Shown here piece by piece: positions 20,795 through 29,633 of a DNA stretch of 64,000 nucleotides. The stretch covers positions 620,001 to 684,000 of the forward strand of contig NZ_CP039435.1 in NCBI RefSeq assembly GCF_005484585.1, read 5' to 3'. The notes under the pieces are model-generated. The model saw only the letters and a list, made by a program, of their open reading frames with translations, ran no database searches and was not told where the DNA came from. Numbering within the stretch: position 1 is the stretch's first letter; the number at the start of each line of letters is the position of its first letter. This DNA is from Brevundimonas sp. SGAir0440 (GTDB lineage Bacteria > Pseudomonadota > Alphaproteobacteria > Caulobacterales > Caulobacteraceae). The translations under genes were made by a program, and so were the position numbers.

Positions 20795-21572
20795 ATGCCT
20801 AAGCGGTTGTTTTCGAACAGAAATCCTGCTTTTCTGATTGGGCGTAGCCTCGAAAGATTAGACGAGCGTCAGCTCTGATAAGCAGCTGATAAGCAGCCCG
20901 CGCTCGGCGGGGGCGAGGTGGCTCCACGCGCGCGTGACGGGGCGTTTCAGCGGGTCGCGGTCCATGGACGCCCGTCCGACATCGCGGGTCCTTCCCCGGT
21001 CCCCTGAGTGATACGGTCGGGCTGGGCATGTGCGTTTTCTAGTACGCGGGTTTACAAAACTGGTTGACGGTTGACCGAGCGGTTGACGTTTGGATGGGAA
21101 CGCTGGGAACTCTGGGAACCGAGGTTGATGAATGAGGCAGCGCAGCAAAATCTGCGATGTTAAAGTTCCCACTATTCTCTTTTTAGATGGGAACTAGTGG
21201 GAACTATTGGGCGGTCTAAAATCTACGCGCGATGATGCTTCGTCCCCACCTTCCGGCGGCGACATGTTTCTGTGCGTGTCTGGAAGAACTGGAATGGCCT
21301 CCGGCGTATCGGTCGGGTAACTTGGCAGGATGTCCACCGCGCTAAATCAGGTGAATCTCCCAGCCGAACTCCCTGGTCGTGGTGGAACGTCTGTCGTCGC
21401 GCACTGGCAACCTCTGTTGATACCGATGGGGGCTGCACCTCGGCCAGCGCCCAGGGATGTTCGTTTCGGGAGCGCGGCGGGGGCGACGAATCTCCGAGAG
21501 GAGAAACTAGGCAACCGATTCAAGCCAGCGGGTCAGTTCAACCCTGCTGTGTCGGTTACCGAGTTCGGAGAC
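20795..21572. other. Left end of element 1, no gene seen
   Basis: About 780 bp without a convincing gene. It holds the tandem integrase arm-type sites at 20875, three copies of GGTTGAC at 21062, 21069 and 21081, and five copies of TGGGAAC at 21095, 21104, 21113, 21188 and 21198 (plus one inverted at 21165). The first three TGGGAAC copies are spaced exactly 9 bp and the last two 10 bp, i.e. about one helix turn. This looks like a regulator-binding or replication control region. Confidence 0.6.
20875..20896 (+). repeat. Tandem arm-type sites of integrase 1 (left)
   Basis: Two perfect head-to-tail copies of CTGATAAGCAG. The same unit recurs next to the integrase start at the other end of the element (38651-38672, and inverted at 38622-38632), as expected for arm-type integrase binding sites flanking attL and attR. 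Confidence 0.7.
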
Positions 21573-22412
21573 ATGGAGTTGCATCAAGAGCTCGATCGAC
21601 CTTGGGCATATGACGAGCTGCCAGCCATGGCTGAACGAGCTGGCGATCTCCTCTCGCGAACCGGGTTCGTTCGGGGGTGTGGTCAGCATTTCATCGGACG
21701 GGATGCAGACGGCTTGTGGTTCATTTTCGCAGACGAAGACCATGAAGTGTGGCCGGACCGCGTTTCAGAAGAGACACGCGTGGCCTTTGTGCTTGGCTAT
21801 CCGCCAGAGTTCCTCGATTTGCCTTCAGATCTCCGCGCCGAGGCGGGCGGTCCCTATGGCGCTCTTGCTTGGGCGATCGAGGCGAGCAGGGCGGCTTCCA
21901 AGGCACGGCAAATGGCGGCCGTCTCGCGCAAAATGACTTCAGCGGGAGGAGTACTTGCCGACGCCTTCAAGAGCGGAGATCTCGGCGCAGCGAGCCGCCA
22001 CTTAGAGTGGATGGTAACTGCGGCTTCGGCCCAAGCGTGGGAGCAGGGGGCGTTTTTCCGCGCGGTCCAAGTCAGCGACATCGTGGCTGAAGATCGTAGA
22101 GCTAATCACAGAAAGGGGGCGTTGGCTTCAGCTCGGTCAGTCGGCCCAAGCAACCTTGCCGAAGTGCTCCAGCGCTTCATTGCAGATCTTGAATCTGAAC
22201 TCACAGAGCCTCTATCGAATACGGACGTTGCCCGCAGGGCGTGGGAGGCAAAGACAGCGCGCGATCCTCGCTTTCACGGTGTGTCCTTGCCCGGCGAAGA
22301 CGCTCTCATGCGGAAGGTTTCCAAGTTACGGAGGGCGGCGTCCCGCGCAGCGCCAGCGCCCACCGTGGACCTCGGCGCCGCCTACATTCGTCTGGTCAGC
22401 GACAACAGTTAG
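21573..22412 (+). CDS. Hypothetical phage-element protein (279 aa)
   Basis: Not recognised. MELHQELDRPWAYDELPAM begins after GGAG at 21567-21570. The frame is open about 80 codons further upstream, but that part is low in family-like character. The N-terminal third is acidic and globular (HFIGRDADGLWFIFADEDHEVWPDRV); the rest is helical with several Ala-rich stretches. First gene of a rightward set leading to the tape-measure gene, so it could be a minor structural or tail gene. It contains one copy of the dispersed palindrome at 21657. Confidence 0.6.
   Translation: MELHQELDRPWAYDELPAMAERAGDLLSRTGFVRGCGQHFIGRDADGLWFIFADEDHEVWPDRVSEETRVAFVLGYPPEFLDLPSDLRAEAGGPYGALAWAIEASRAASKARQMAAVSRKMTSAGGVLADAFKSGDLGAASRHLEWMVTAASAQAWEQGAFFRAVQVSDIVAEDRRANHRKGALASARSVGPSNLAEVLQRFIADLESELTEPLSNTDVARRAWEAKTARDPRFHGVSLPGEDALMRKVSKLRRAASRAAPAPTVDLGAAYIRLVSDNS
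21657..21669. repeat. Dispersed palindrome, copy 1
   Basis: CGAACC-G-GGTTCG, inside the first gene of element 1. Confidence 0.7.
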
Positions 22413-22497
22413 GTGCGGCGGCCAAGGTAAGTTTAGCCATAGTCGTCAACCGCCGTCGCTGTGATGGTCTCTCCCGCGCAGGTGAATGGAGAGCATG

Positions 22498-23172
22498 ATG
22501 AAGGCACGGCATGGGGCGTGGAAGCCAAGATGGTATCCGATGGCGCCGGGGGTAAGGTGGCAGCTCGACGTACCAGGTAGCCTTACGAAGCTAAAAGTGG
22601 CCGGTCAGGTGGCGGACGCCATGCGCCGGATACACGACCCCGCCGAACTTCTCGCCATAGAGCAGGCACCCGTTTCGGCAGACGGCATCGCTGGCGACGT
22701 CGTGGGCCGCGCCTCGATCATCGCAGCCTGCTTCTATGCCAAAGCTCTTTTACGTGACTGGGAAGGAATGGCGGATCCTGTCACCGGCCGGGCGCTAAAG
22801 TTCACCGACGCGGCCGACATCCAAAAGGCGCTGATCTACAACGAACCCGGTTCGCCACTTGTGTTGACCGCATTTCTTGCTTGGCTCGAGAGCCACACCG
22901 TCGATGGGCCTGAGTTCCGCGCATTAGCCAAGCCGCTGGCGGCGCGGGCCGCCGGCGAGGATGCGGAAGTAACTTCCGAAACCTGCCGCCTTTGCTGGTC
23001 CATCTTCGATAGCTCGCCGGATCTGTGGGTCGCGGGAGTGGGCTTGGACTTCCATAACGCGCTCCTCACCTTTGAAGATCGTCGGCCAAATCTGGATGGC
23101 TACGACATCGGCGCCGCGTACCTAGCGTTTGTAGCGATCGACGAAGGTCGCCGGAGCGCGTCCCATGGCTGA
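22498..23172 (+). CDS. Possible tail-assembly protein upstream of the tape measure
   Basis: About 224 residues. Start codons at 22486, 22495 and 22498 are all in frame; GGAGAG at 22488-22493 best fits 22498. The N-terminus (WYPMAPGVRWQLDVPGSLTKLKVAGQVADAMRRI) is unfamiliar; the middle contains VTGRALKFTDAADIQKALIYNEPGSPLVLTAFLAWLES. The 3' end overlaps the tape-measure start by 8 bp. In lambda-like phages that position is held by the tail assembly chaperone, so this role is inferred from position only. Contains palindrome copy 2. Confidence 0.6.
   Translation: MKARHGAWKPRWYPMAPGVRWQLDVPGSLTKLKVAGQVADAMRRIHDPAELLAIEQAPVSADGIAGDVVGRASIIAACFYAKALLRDWEGMADPVTGRALKFTDAADIQKALIYNEPGSPLVLTAFLAWLESHTVDGPEFRALAKPLAARAAGEDAEVTSETCRLCWSIFDSSPDLWVAGVGLDFHNALLTFEDRRPNLDGYDIGAAYLAFVAIDEGRRSASHG
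22842..22854. repeat. Dispersed palindrome, copy 2
   Basis: CGAACC-C-GGTTCG, inside the gene upstream of the tape measure; it encodes part of NEPGSP there. Confidence 0.7.
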
Positions 23173-25708
23173 TGGCGGCGGTATCAATCTTCGGATCGCC
23201 CTGAAAGGCGCTGACGAGGTCAAGGCGGGTCTGCGCAGCATTGGGCCTGAGGGCGCCCGAATGGCCAGGGAACTGGATCGCTCGATGCGCCAACCCTCCC
23301 GTGCAATCAGCGCTTTGGACAACGTGGTCGCTGGCGCTCGGGGGGAGTTGGCTGCCTTTGCTGGGCCTTTGGGAGGGCTTGGCCCTGTTGGCATCGCCGC
23401 TGGCGCTGGATTGGCCGCCGCAGGTCTGGCCGCAGCGGCATCGGCTGTGCAGTTCCGGGAGGCGGCGTCCTGGGCGGCTGGCCTGACAGACGTCGCCGAT
23501 CGCATTGGCGTCTCCGTCGAAGCGCTCCAGGAGCTCCGTTACGGCGCTGACGAGGCGGGTGTGCCGATCGAGGCCATGGAGGGTGGGCTAGAGCGGTTGA
23601 ACGCCAGCCTTGGCGCTTTTCTCACGGGAGTCGGGGACGGCAAGGTGAAGGCCGCCTTCGCAAAGCTCGGCATCAGCGAAGAGGATCTGAGCGGCGTCGA
23701 TACGGCGGCTGAGCTGCTTCCTATCGTTGCGGACCGATTGAAGGAAGTTCAGACGCAGGCTGAACGCGTTCAGCTGCTGAAGCGGCTCGGCATCGCGGAG
23801 CTCGAGCCAATGCTGCGGAACGGCGGCGACGCCTTACGGGGTTGGGCAGACGAGGGGCGCGACGCCGGACTGGTGATCGGCAAGGATCTGGTCAATGACC
23901 TGGACCAGGCCGATCGCGCGCTGGAGAAGAACCAACAGAAGATCGACGCCAACGTCAGAGCGATGCAGGCGGTGCTCGCACCCTTTTGGGTTTGGGTGTC
24001 GGACCAAGCCGCGAAGGCTGCGCGGGCCATCTCCAATCTGTTCGTCCATACAGAAAGCGAGCAACTACAGGCTGCGATCAATCTGCGGGCGCGTATCGAG
24101 CGTGGACAGCGCGCCAATGGGCGGCCGCTCGATACTCGGACAAAGGGCATTTACGACCGGGCAGGCCGCGATGCTGAAGAAATCCTCGAGCGGAGGCGGC
24201 AGCGCGCCGCCGCTGAGCCCACGGTTCGCGATGACGCCGTTGATCGCGATCGTGATCGCCCCGGTGGGGGTGGTGGCGCTGGCGGCGGAAACAGTGCGGC
24301 GAATGCCGCAGCGCGCGCGGCGCGCGAGGCTGAGCGAGTGGCGGAACAGGCGAAGCGCCGTTCGGCTCGTGTCGATGACGAGATCTACCGCGCCAAGTCG
24401 GACCAGCTGCGAGCGGCGATCGACATTACCCGCGACATGGCCACTCGGCAGAAGCTCGAACAAGACGGCTTGGCGCTCCAGCAAAGCCGTGACCGTGAGG
24501 AGCTGGCGGCCTTCGTCGCCGAAGGCGAGATCGCCGATACCAAAAAGGCCGAACTTCAGGCTGCTTTGACCGCGCGCCAGACCGCCGAACAGCAGGCCCA
24601 GGCCACAGCTCAACGTCTCGAACGTGAGCGAGCGTTGTCCCAAGCTCAGCGTACGTACGATGATCTTCAGGGCCATATCCTGTCGACGGCGTCGTCGATG
24701 GCTTCCACGTCCGATGAGCGACGCCAGATAGAGCTTCAATTGTTGTCGATCGCGCAGGAGCGGATGAAGGCGGATCTGCGGGATCAGATCGCCGCGGCAG
24801 AGAGCGCCGAAGCCCGGCAGACATTGGTCGCCACCTACAACGCGCTGCCAGTCCTGTTCGCTGCTCAACGAGGAGAGGTCGAACGCCGGACGGCGGGACC
24901 GGTGGAGGCCTGGCAGACGGAGCAGGCGAAGAACCGCGCAAACGCCGGAGATCTGATCCAGCAAGACGCGCTTGATGCCCTGGATGGCCTCAACAGCGGC
25001 CTCGTCGATGCGTTCAAAAATGCGCAGGGCGCTGGGGATGCCTTGCGTCGGATGGGCGACGCCGGCGTCGATGCCCTCGGTCGGGTGGCCGATGCACTGA
25101 TGGAGATCGCCCTGCAGCGACTTCTGATCCAACCGCTTGCGGACTCCTTGCTGGGACGCGGCGGGACCGGGGGTGGGGGCCTGCTGAGCGGCTTCCTCCG
25201 AAACCTAGTTGGTGCCGGTGTCGGCGGGGGTGGAGGCGCTACCAGGCCCCCAGGCGATAGCGGCGGTCTTCTCCCCGGCGCGTTGATGAAGGGCCTTGCG
25301 CGGGGTGGGGTGCAGGGCGCTCGTGGGCTGGTGCCGGTCGGGGAGTACGGTATGGAGCTGATCGACATGCCGACCGGAGCTCGGGTCTATGATACTGAAC
25401 GGACCGAGCGCATGATGCGTGACATGGCGCTTTTGTCCCCGCGTATGATGCGTGACTTGCCGCTTTCGTCCCCGCGCATGCTGCCCGCCGCTATGCCCAT
25501 CGGAACGGTGTCTGCCCCGACTTCCGTCAACACGACGATCAAGATCGTGAATCAGACCAGCGAGCCGGTGAAGGCGACGACGCGGCCGATTGAGGGAGGA
25601 TTTGAAGTCCTGCTTGACGCCGTCGTCGATCGGCGGATCGCCAGTGCGGGTTCGGATGGCAGTTTGAGCAAGGCGCTTTCGCGCTCGCCTCGTGGCAAAA
25701 CCCGGTGA
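23165..25708 (+). CDS. Phage tail tape-measure protein
   Basis: 847 residues. The N-terminus LRIALKGADEVKAGLRSIGPEGARMARELD is a typical start of lambda-type tape measures. A hydrophobic Gly/Ala-rich segment follows (about 62-100), then VADRIGVSVEALQELRYGADEAGV, which is diagnostic of this family, and a long coiled-coil region rich in Ala, Arg and Gln. The C-terminal part has Gly-rich linkers (GGTGGGGLLSGFLRNLVGAGVGG) and a repeat of MMRDMALLSPR / MMRDLPLSSPR. Tape measures set siphophage tail length; 847 residues predicts a tail a little over 100 nm. No other tail gene follows, so it is an orphan. Confidence 0.88.
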   Translation: MADGGGINLRIALKGADEVKAGLRSIGPEGARMARELDRSMRQPSRAISALDNVVAGARGELAAFAGPLGGLGPVGIAAGAGLAAAGLAAAASAVQFREAASWAAGLTDVADRIGVSVEALQELRYGADEAGVPIEAMEGGLERLNASLGAFLTGVGDGKVKAAFAKLGISEEDLSGVDTAAELLPIVADRLKEVQTQAERVQLLKRLGIAELEPMLRNGGDALRGWADEGRDAGLVIGKDLVNDLDQADRALEKNQQKIDANVRAMQAVLAPFWVWVSDQAAKAARAISNLFVHTESEQLQAAINLRARIERGQRANGRPLDTRTKGIYDRAGRDAEEILERRRQRAAAEPTVRDDAVDRDRDRPGGGGGAGGGNSAANAAARAAREAERVAEQAKRRSARVDDEIYRAKSDQLRAAIDITRDMATRQKLEQDGLALQQSRDREELAAFVAEGEIADTKKAELQAALTARQTAEQQAQATAQRLERERALSQAQRTYDDLQGHILSTASSMASTSDERRQIELQLLSIAQERMKADLRDQIAAAESAEARQTLVATYNALPVLFAAQRGEVERRTAGPVEAWQTEQAKNRANAGDLIQQDALDALDGLNSGLVDAFKNAQGAGDALRRMGDAGVDALGRVADALMEIALQRLLIQPLADSLLGRGGTGGGGLLSGFLRNLVGAGVGGGGGATRPPGDSGGLLPGALMKGLARGGVQGARGLVPVGEYGMELIDMPTGARVYDTERTERMMRDMALLSPRMMRDLPLSSPRMLPAAMPIGTVSAPTSVNTTIKIVNQTSEPVKATTRPIEGGFEVLLDAVVDRRIASAGSDGSLSKALSRSPRGKTR

Positions 25709-25786
25709 CGAACCAGGTTCGTTTCGACGTTGATTCGATGGGTTTCCGTCTTCGCCAACATCCTTCGATGGGGCGAACCGGATTCG
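25708..25786. repeat. Dispersed palindrome, copies 3 and 4
   Basis: Copy 3 (25708-25720) is CGAACC-A-GGTTCG and starts on the last base of the tape-measure stop codon. Copy 4 (25774-25786) is CGAACC-G-GATTCG, one base off the consensus. Confidence 0.65.
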
Positions 25787-26017
25787 CTTCAATGGGTTAA
25801 GGGAGTAAATCGGCCCCAATTGACTCTTTGCTATTTGGCGCCGAAGCTCTCCTTAGGATGACATTAACCGTGGATGGGAGATTTTCTGTGCCGGTACCAG
25901 ATCGACAATGCGCTGCCTCTCTGCTAAATCCGCGCGCCTTTCGCGACCACTCCGCGACGCGAGCCTCATGATCTGCCGGCGGGATCTCCGCCAGACTTCA
26001 ACCGTTGAGCACGTCCA
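25709..26017. other. Intergenic region after the tape measure, no gene seen
   Basis: No coding signal. It contains palindrome copies 3 and 4 and a moderately AT-rich stretch around 25790-25870 that could carry a promoter for the following cargo pair. The abrupt change from phage structural gene to cargo suggests a deletion or insertion junction. Confidence 0.45.
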
Positions 26018-26305
26018 ATGACTTGGATAATCGCATTGCTGGCGTTTCTGCTCAGCACAGTCGCGCTCGGCCTGACTGTGGTTGGCGTAAATATTTGGGT
26101 CGGCCTCGCTCGCCGGGGGCCGCGCGCCGCCGAAGAAGCATACCGTCGTGGCGACAGCATCCAAGCATGGCTTGACCCCTCGAAGTCCGCGCCTGTGGCT
26201 GGCCCTCAGCATGACAACCGCGCCGCGCTCGCTGGCCGGAAGGATCGAGTTCGTGGCGTCGTGGCTGTGTCGGAGCACGCCTCAGACAACGTTTACGGCG
26301 TCTAG
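26018..26305 (+). CDS. Small membrane protein (95 aa), cargo pair
   Basis: One N-terminal membrane span (about residues 3-27, IIALLAFLLSTVALGLTVVGVNIWVG) followed by a basic, hydrophilic tail. I recognise no family. It ends 8 bp before the long membrane-anchored protein at 26314, and the two probably form an operon. It has no clear phage structural role. Confidence 0.55.
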   Translation: MTWIIALLAFLLSTVALGLTVVGVNIWVGLARRGPRAAEEAYRRGDSIQAWLDPSKSAPVAGPQHDNRAALAGRKDRVRGVVAVSEHASDNVYGV

Positions 26306-26313
26306 GTAGCGCC

Positions 26314-27810
26314 TTGCTGAGCTATGTCGGCTGGTCGCCTACGATCCTTGGTCGAGTTGCGTTCAGCCGGATAGGCGACACATACAGATCTGGAACGATC
26401 GTCTGTAACGAGACCCAAGGCGAAGGCTTCGTCTTCGGGGTCATCCGACGCGTCAGTCATGATGGACCGTTCCCCGCCTGGATGACGGCATGGATGGGGC
26501 GGTTCCCCTATACTGACTGGGCGTTCTTCCTGGAGGTGAAGTCCGGCGAGCTCCCGTTTGAAAAAGATGCCTGCTCAGACGCGGAAGATGACGCGCCCTC
26601 AGTGGTGCTCCGAACCGACAGCAAGGCGGAGCTTGTCGGCCGGATGTACCTCCTAAACGGCGCCGCGAAAACTCGAGGCCAAGCGGCGCTTCAGGCGATG
26701 ACCGACTGCCGTGACGCAGCGTATCTGTGCGTGTCGGGGAAGACCCCCGGTCAGGTAAAACGCGAGAGCTTCCATCGCTCCCGGTCCGCGTTGGAAAGTG
26801 CACTCCAAAGCAGCTTTCGAGCTAATAGGCGCAACGAACCTACCCCAGTGATAGGCGCTGTAGACGTTGTTCTTTCGCGCAGCGGCACGGTCAAGATTGA
26901 TGCGGATCCCGGCTGCCTGCTGACATCGCTCGCCCTCAAAGAAGCTCACGCTGCCGGCACATCCCTAGACACGATAGACCCGCGCAGCATTGACGGTCGG
27001 CACGTCGAGGCCATCGCTGCGCAGGCATTCTTCGCGATACGCGATGTCACTCACCAACATTACCACCATCACTCTCGTTCGGATCTTCTGACGACTGTCA
27101 CCCACTGGACCCCTGAAACGGATGAAGAGTGGCGCAGACAGACTCAGTATGGGCTGACGCGCATGGCGATTGCTGTCCGCCGTCAAGAGAAGGCTCAAAG
27201 CTTCAGGCAGGCATTGGGGATCATCGCTTATGCAGACGCTTTCCAGCGCCACTTCTGCGGCTGGATATCGCCGTCTCCTGGCGTGGTTCAGCCTTCGCGC
27301 GTCAGCTTCAAGTACGATTTTGCGGCGCTGAAGGCCTCGATCGAGGCAAGCTTGAAGGTCCGGGAGCTCAAGGACTCCAACCGCCGCGCGCGTATGTTTT
27401 TCGCTTTCGGCACCATGGTCACGGCGCTGTCCATCCTCGTGCCGGTGTATCGAGGAAATACCAAGCCCCTGCCTTGGCTGCCAGATCTATTCCGGGATCT
27501 TCTGTCGGTTCTGGTCGCAAACCCGATTGTCACCTTGGCTGGCGCAGCGGCATTCGGGTGGGCGGTCGATCATGCCATTCTCAGCCTATCCCTCAACCCC
27601 GATTGGTTCGAGCGCGTCCGCGCCAGCGGCAGCCGGTTTATCGGTGGCGTCATGGGCGAGCTCCGTCGCCGACGTGTGCCAGCTCGGCTCGCTCAGTGGG
27701 GAGCGCTTGCGCTACTTGGTCTGATCATCCTGTTGTCTGGCTTTGGCACCTTCATAGGGTACCGCTATTTGTACGGGATCATTGAAGGCTCAACGACCTT
27801 CACTCCCTAG
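26314..27810 (+). CDS. Large membrane-anchored protein of unknown function (498 aa), cargo pair
   Basis: Not recognised. Roughly residues 1-355 look cytosolic and globular; the C-terminal 140 residues hold three hydrophobic segments (about 363-381, 401-421 and 463-487), so the protein is tail-anchored in the membrane. A His-rich stretch THQHYHHHSRSDLL lies near residue 248. The best in-frame start is TTG at 26314, since the first ATG is about 57 codons later. Together with the small membrane gene upstream it is an accessory module; a soluble domain tied to a membrane domain is a common defence-effector layout, but nothing here proves that. Confidence 0.6.
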   Translation: MLSYVGWSPTILGRVAFSRIGDTYRSGTIVCNETQGEGFVFGVIRRVSHDGPFPAWMTAWMGRFPYTDWAFFLEVKSGELPFEKDACSDAEDDAPSVVLRTDSKAELVGRMYLLNGAAKTRGQAALQAMTDCRDAAYLCVSGKTPGQVKRESFHRSRSALESALQSSFRANRRNEPTPVIGAVDVVLSRSGTVKIDADPGCLLTSLALKEAHAAGTSLDTIDPRSIDGRHVEAIAAQAFFAIRDVTHQHYHHHSRSDLLTTVTHWTPETDEEWRRQTQYGLTRMAIAVRRQEKAQSFRQALGIIAYADAFQRHFCGWISPSPGVVQPSRVSFKYDFAALKASIEASLKVRELKDSNRRARMFFAFGTMVTALSILVPVYRGNTKPLPWLPDLFRDLLSVLVANPIVTLAGAAAFGWAVDHAILSLSLNPDWFERVRASGSRFIGGVMGELRRRRVPARLAQWGALALLGLIILLSGFGTFIGYRYLYGIIEGSTTFTP

Positions 27811-28412
27811 AACGGTAGCTGGCCCGCAGAAGCAGTCTGGCGCTCACCAGTCACCCAAATTTGGCCGAAGGAATTTACATCCTCGATCTGACGGCCGAGG
27901 ACGCCCAGCCAGCCGCCTGTCCAAGACCCAAAGGCCGCCGTGCCGTCGGGGAAGTAGAGCTGCTCGGGCAGGGTGCGGATCAGGTAGATGGGGTTTTGGC
28001 CCGATGAGTATTCCTGGCCCAGCTGCGCGAAGGCGGCGCCTTCCATCATAAACACGGGCTTGCCCTGGCGAGCGAGGATCACGCGGCCGAACTCGCGGTC
28101 TTTCAGCGCCTCGGCCGCTTGGAACAGAGCGCGGGTGAGATCAATCGTCGCGGCGCCATCGGCGGCGACGAGGTCGACGGTGATGTCGCGGGGATGGATC
28201 AGCCAGGACCGGTAGACGTGGACACTGGTGACGGCGTTGCGATCGTCGCGGCCGAGGACGGTGGCGACGGGAGCCCAGACCGTGAGGTTGTAGGCGACTA
28301 GGCATGTGACGATGACGGCGATAGCCACCGGCCATCTCGGCCGTCGTTTCAGTCTCGATTGTGGTGCCAGCGTCTCTAGCGCCGGCGATGCATCCTCGAC
28401 GTTGGTTTCCAT
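27807..28412 (-). CDS. Hypothetical single-span membrane protein (201 aa)
   Basis: METNVEDASPALETL begins 3 bases after a strong GGAGGG. One membrane span (about 28-48, WPVAIAVIVTCLVAYNLTVWA) is followed by a periplasmic domain containing VHVYRSWLIHPRDITVDLV and ALKDREFGRVILARQGKPVFMMEGAAFAQLG. I do not recognise the family. It converges with the 498-aa membrane gene, overlapping by 4 bp. Confidence 0.65.
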   Translation of the reverse strand: METNVEDASPALETLAPQSRLKRRPRWPVAIAVIVTCLVAYNLTVWAPVATVLGRDDRNAVTSVHVYRSWLIHPRDITVDLVAADGAATIDLTRALFQAAEALKDREFGRVILARQGKPVFMMEGAAFAQLGQEYSSGQNPIYLIRTLPEQLYFPDGTAAFGSWTGGWLGVLGRQIEDVNSFGQIWVTGERQTASAGQLPF

Positions 28413-28461
28413 AGGCCCTCCACCTGACACAGCGATAGACGCACGTGGAGCTTGTGTCCAA

Positions 28462-28474
28462 CGAACCCGGTTCG
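28462..28474. repeat. Dispersed palindrome, copy 5
   Basis: CGAACC-C-GGTTCG flanked by A and T, giving the full 15-bp palindrome. It lies between two leftward genes, 50 bp upstream of the 201-aa membrane protein gene. Confidence 0.7.
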
Positions 28475-28487
28475 TCACGCGCCTGGA

Positions 28488-29318
28488 TCAGCCGAGATTA
28501 AAAGTCATCGTCACTGTGAATTCCTGATCTCGCGTCATCGCATCGACACTGACGGGGGAAAGCTGAGCGCGCTGCACGACGCGGATTGCGGCCCGGCCGA
28601 AGCCCATGCCTGCCGGCGTTTCGCTTACAACGCGGCAGTTCGCAACAGATCCGTCGGCTCGCGATGTGCAGCTTAGGACTGCAGATCCAGAGATTTCTCG
28701 CTCCAGCGCCCTGGCGGGGAAGTCGTCAGCGGTCGCTCGGGGTTGGCGAGCCCATTGGACATCCGTCACTGGTTCCGTCGAGGTCGTCGGCGGCTGATCT
28801 GCGAAGGGGTTCTTGGGTATGTGCGCCAAGCGCTGGCGTTCACGTTCCGCAGCAGCGTGCTCGCGTCTAACCGCGTTGATGCATCGGCGCAGGCTGCTTG
28901 TCGCTGCAGCGCTTCCCTTGAGATCCAGACTGTCGACCAACTGGTCGCCGTTGTGGACCTTGAAGCTGCTCCCTTGCGCGAACTGATCCACGAAGCCCAC
29001 TGGCATCTTCATCATCAGGCCACGGCGATAGCCTCCTGTGACCGTGCCGACGGTGTCCCCGCCCGCGAAGCTCACATCATCGATCGTGACGCTGGCGTCC
29101 GGGTATTGTCGATCTTCAACCGTTGTCCAGTTCAGGTTGCTGATGATGACGTAACTGGATCCGTCCAGCTCAAGGCTGACGCTCAGCTCCGTCGTGCCTT
29201 CGCCCTCGAAATCTAAATTCGTGAGGCAGCGCTCTTCAAACTGCCCGATTCCCCAGCCGCCCGCATCGGGCCAACTCGCTTGGCCAGCCGCCAGCGCCAG
29301 CATCAAGGCGATCGTCAT
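28488..29318 (-). CDS. TonB C-terminal-domain protein, secreted
   Basis: 276 residues from MTIALMLALAAG, a short signal peptide. A beta-rich middle region is followed by a TonB C-terminal domain: DFPARALEREISGSAVLSCTSRADGSVANCRVVSETPAGMGFGRAAIRVVQRAQLSP (about 200-256). Caulobacterales have many soluble proteins with a TonB-like terminal domain and no membrane anchor. The role is unclear; on a mobile element it may alter the envelope. An alternative ATG lies 12 bp upstream. Confidence 0.7.
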   Translation of the reverse strand: MTIALMLALAAGQASWPDAGGWGIGQFEERCLTNLDFEGEGTTELSVSLELDGSSYVIISNLNWTTVEDRQYPDASVTIDDVSFAGGDTVGTVTGGYRRGLMMKMPVGFVDQFAQGSSFKVHNGDQLVDSLDLKGSAAATSSLRRCINAVRREHAAAERERQRLAHIPKNPFADQPPTTSTEPVTDVQWARQPRATADDFPARALEREISGSAVLSCTSRADGSVANCRVVSETPAGMGFGRAAIRVVQRAQLSPVSVDAMTRDQEFTVTMTFNLG

Positions 29319-29633
29319 GTTGGCCCCCAAGCCCGTCCATCCAAGTTGTGATTATCCCAACCTGGGCGGCGGCGCCATCGAGGGAAAGTCTGTCGCTGGT
29401 GATGGGTCGATCACGCCTTTTAGGCGAGCACACATTACGCACACCTGCGGACGACCTAAAGCTCTGAAAAGCATAAACAAAAGCCGGGCGCAAAATAGAT
29501 CACATATGATCTGCGAGGTTACTTAGGGGCGATTGCTGTGTCTAATCAGTATCTTATATGGATCGTCGATGATCCATCTAGGGGTGCTTCAGGCTCGCGA
29601 TGATCTCTGGTCGGAGAGGGACAGGGGGGGGAC
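29319..29633. other. Intergenic region with two hairpins, no gene seen
   Basis: About 315 bp. It contains a 16-bp palindrome AGATCA-CATA-TGATCT at 29497-29512 and an inverted repeat ATGGATC / GATCCAT around GTCGAT at 29558-29577. The second could stop leftward transcription from the operon at 29634-31017. Base composition is clearly lower in GC than the surroundings. Confidence 0.5.
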
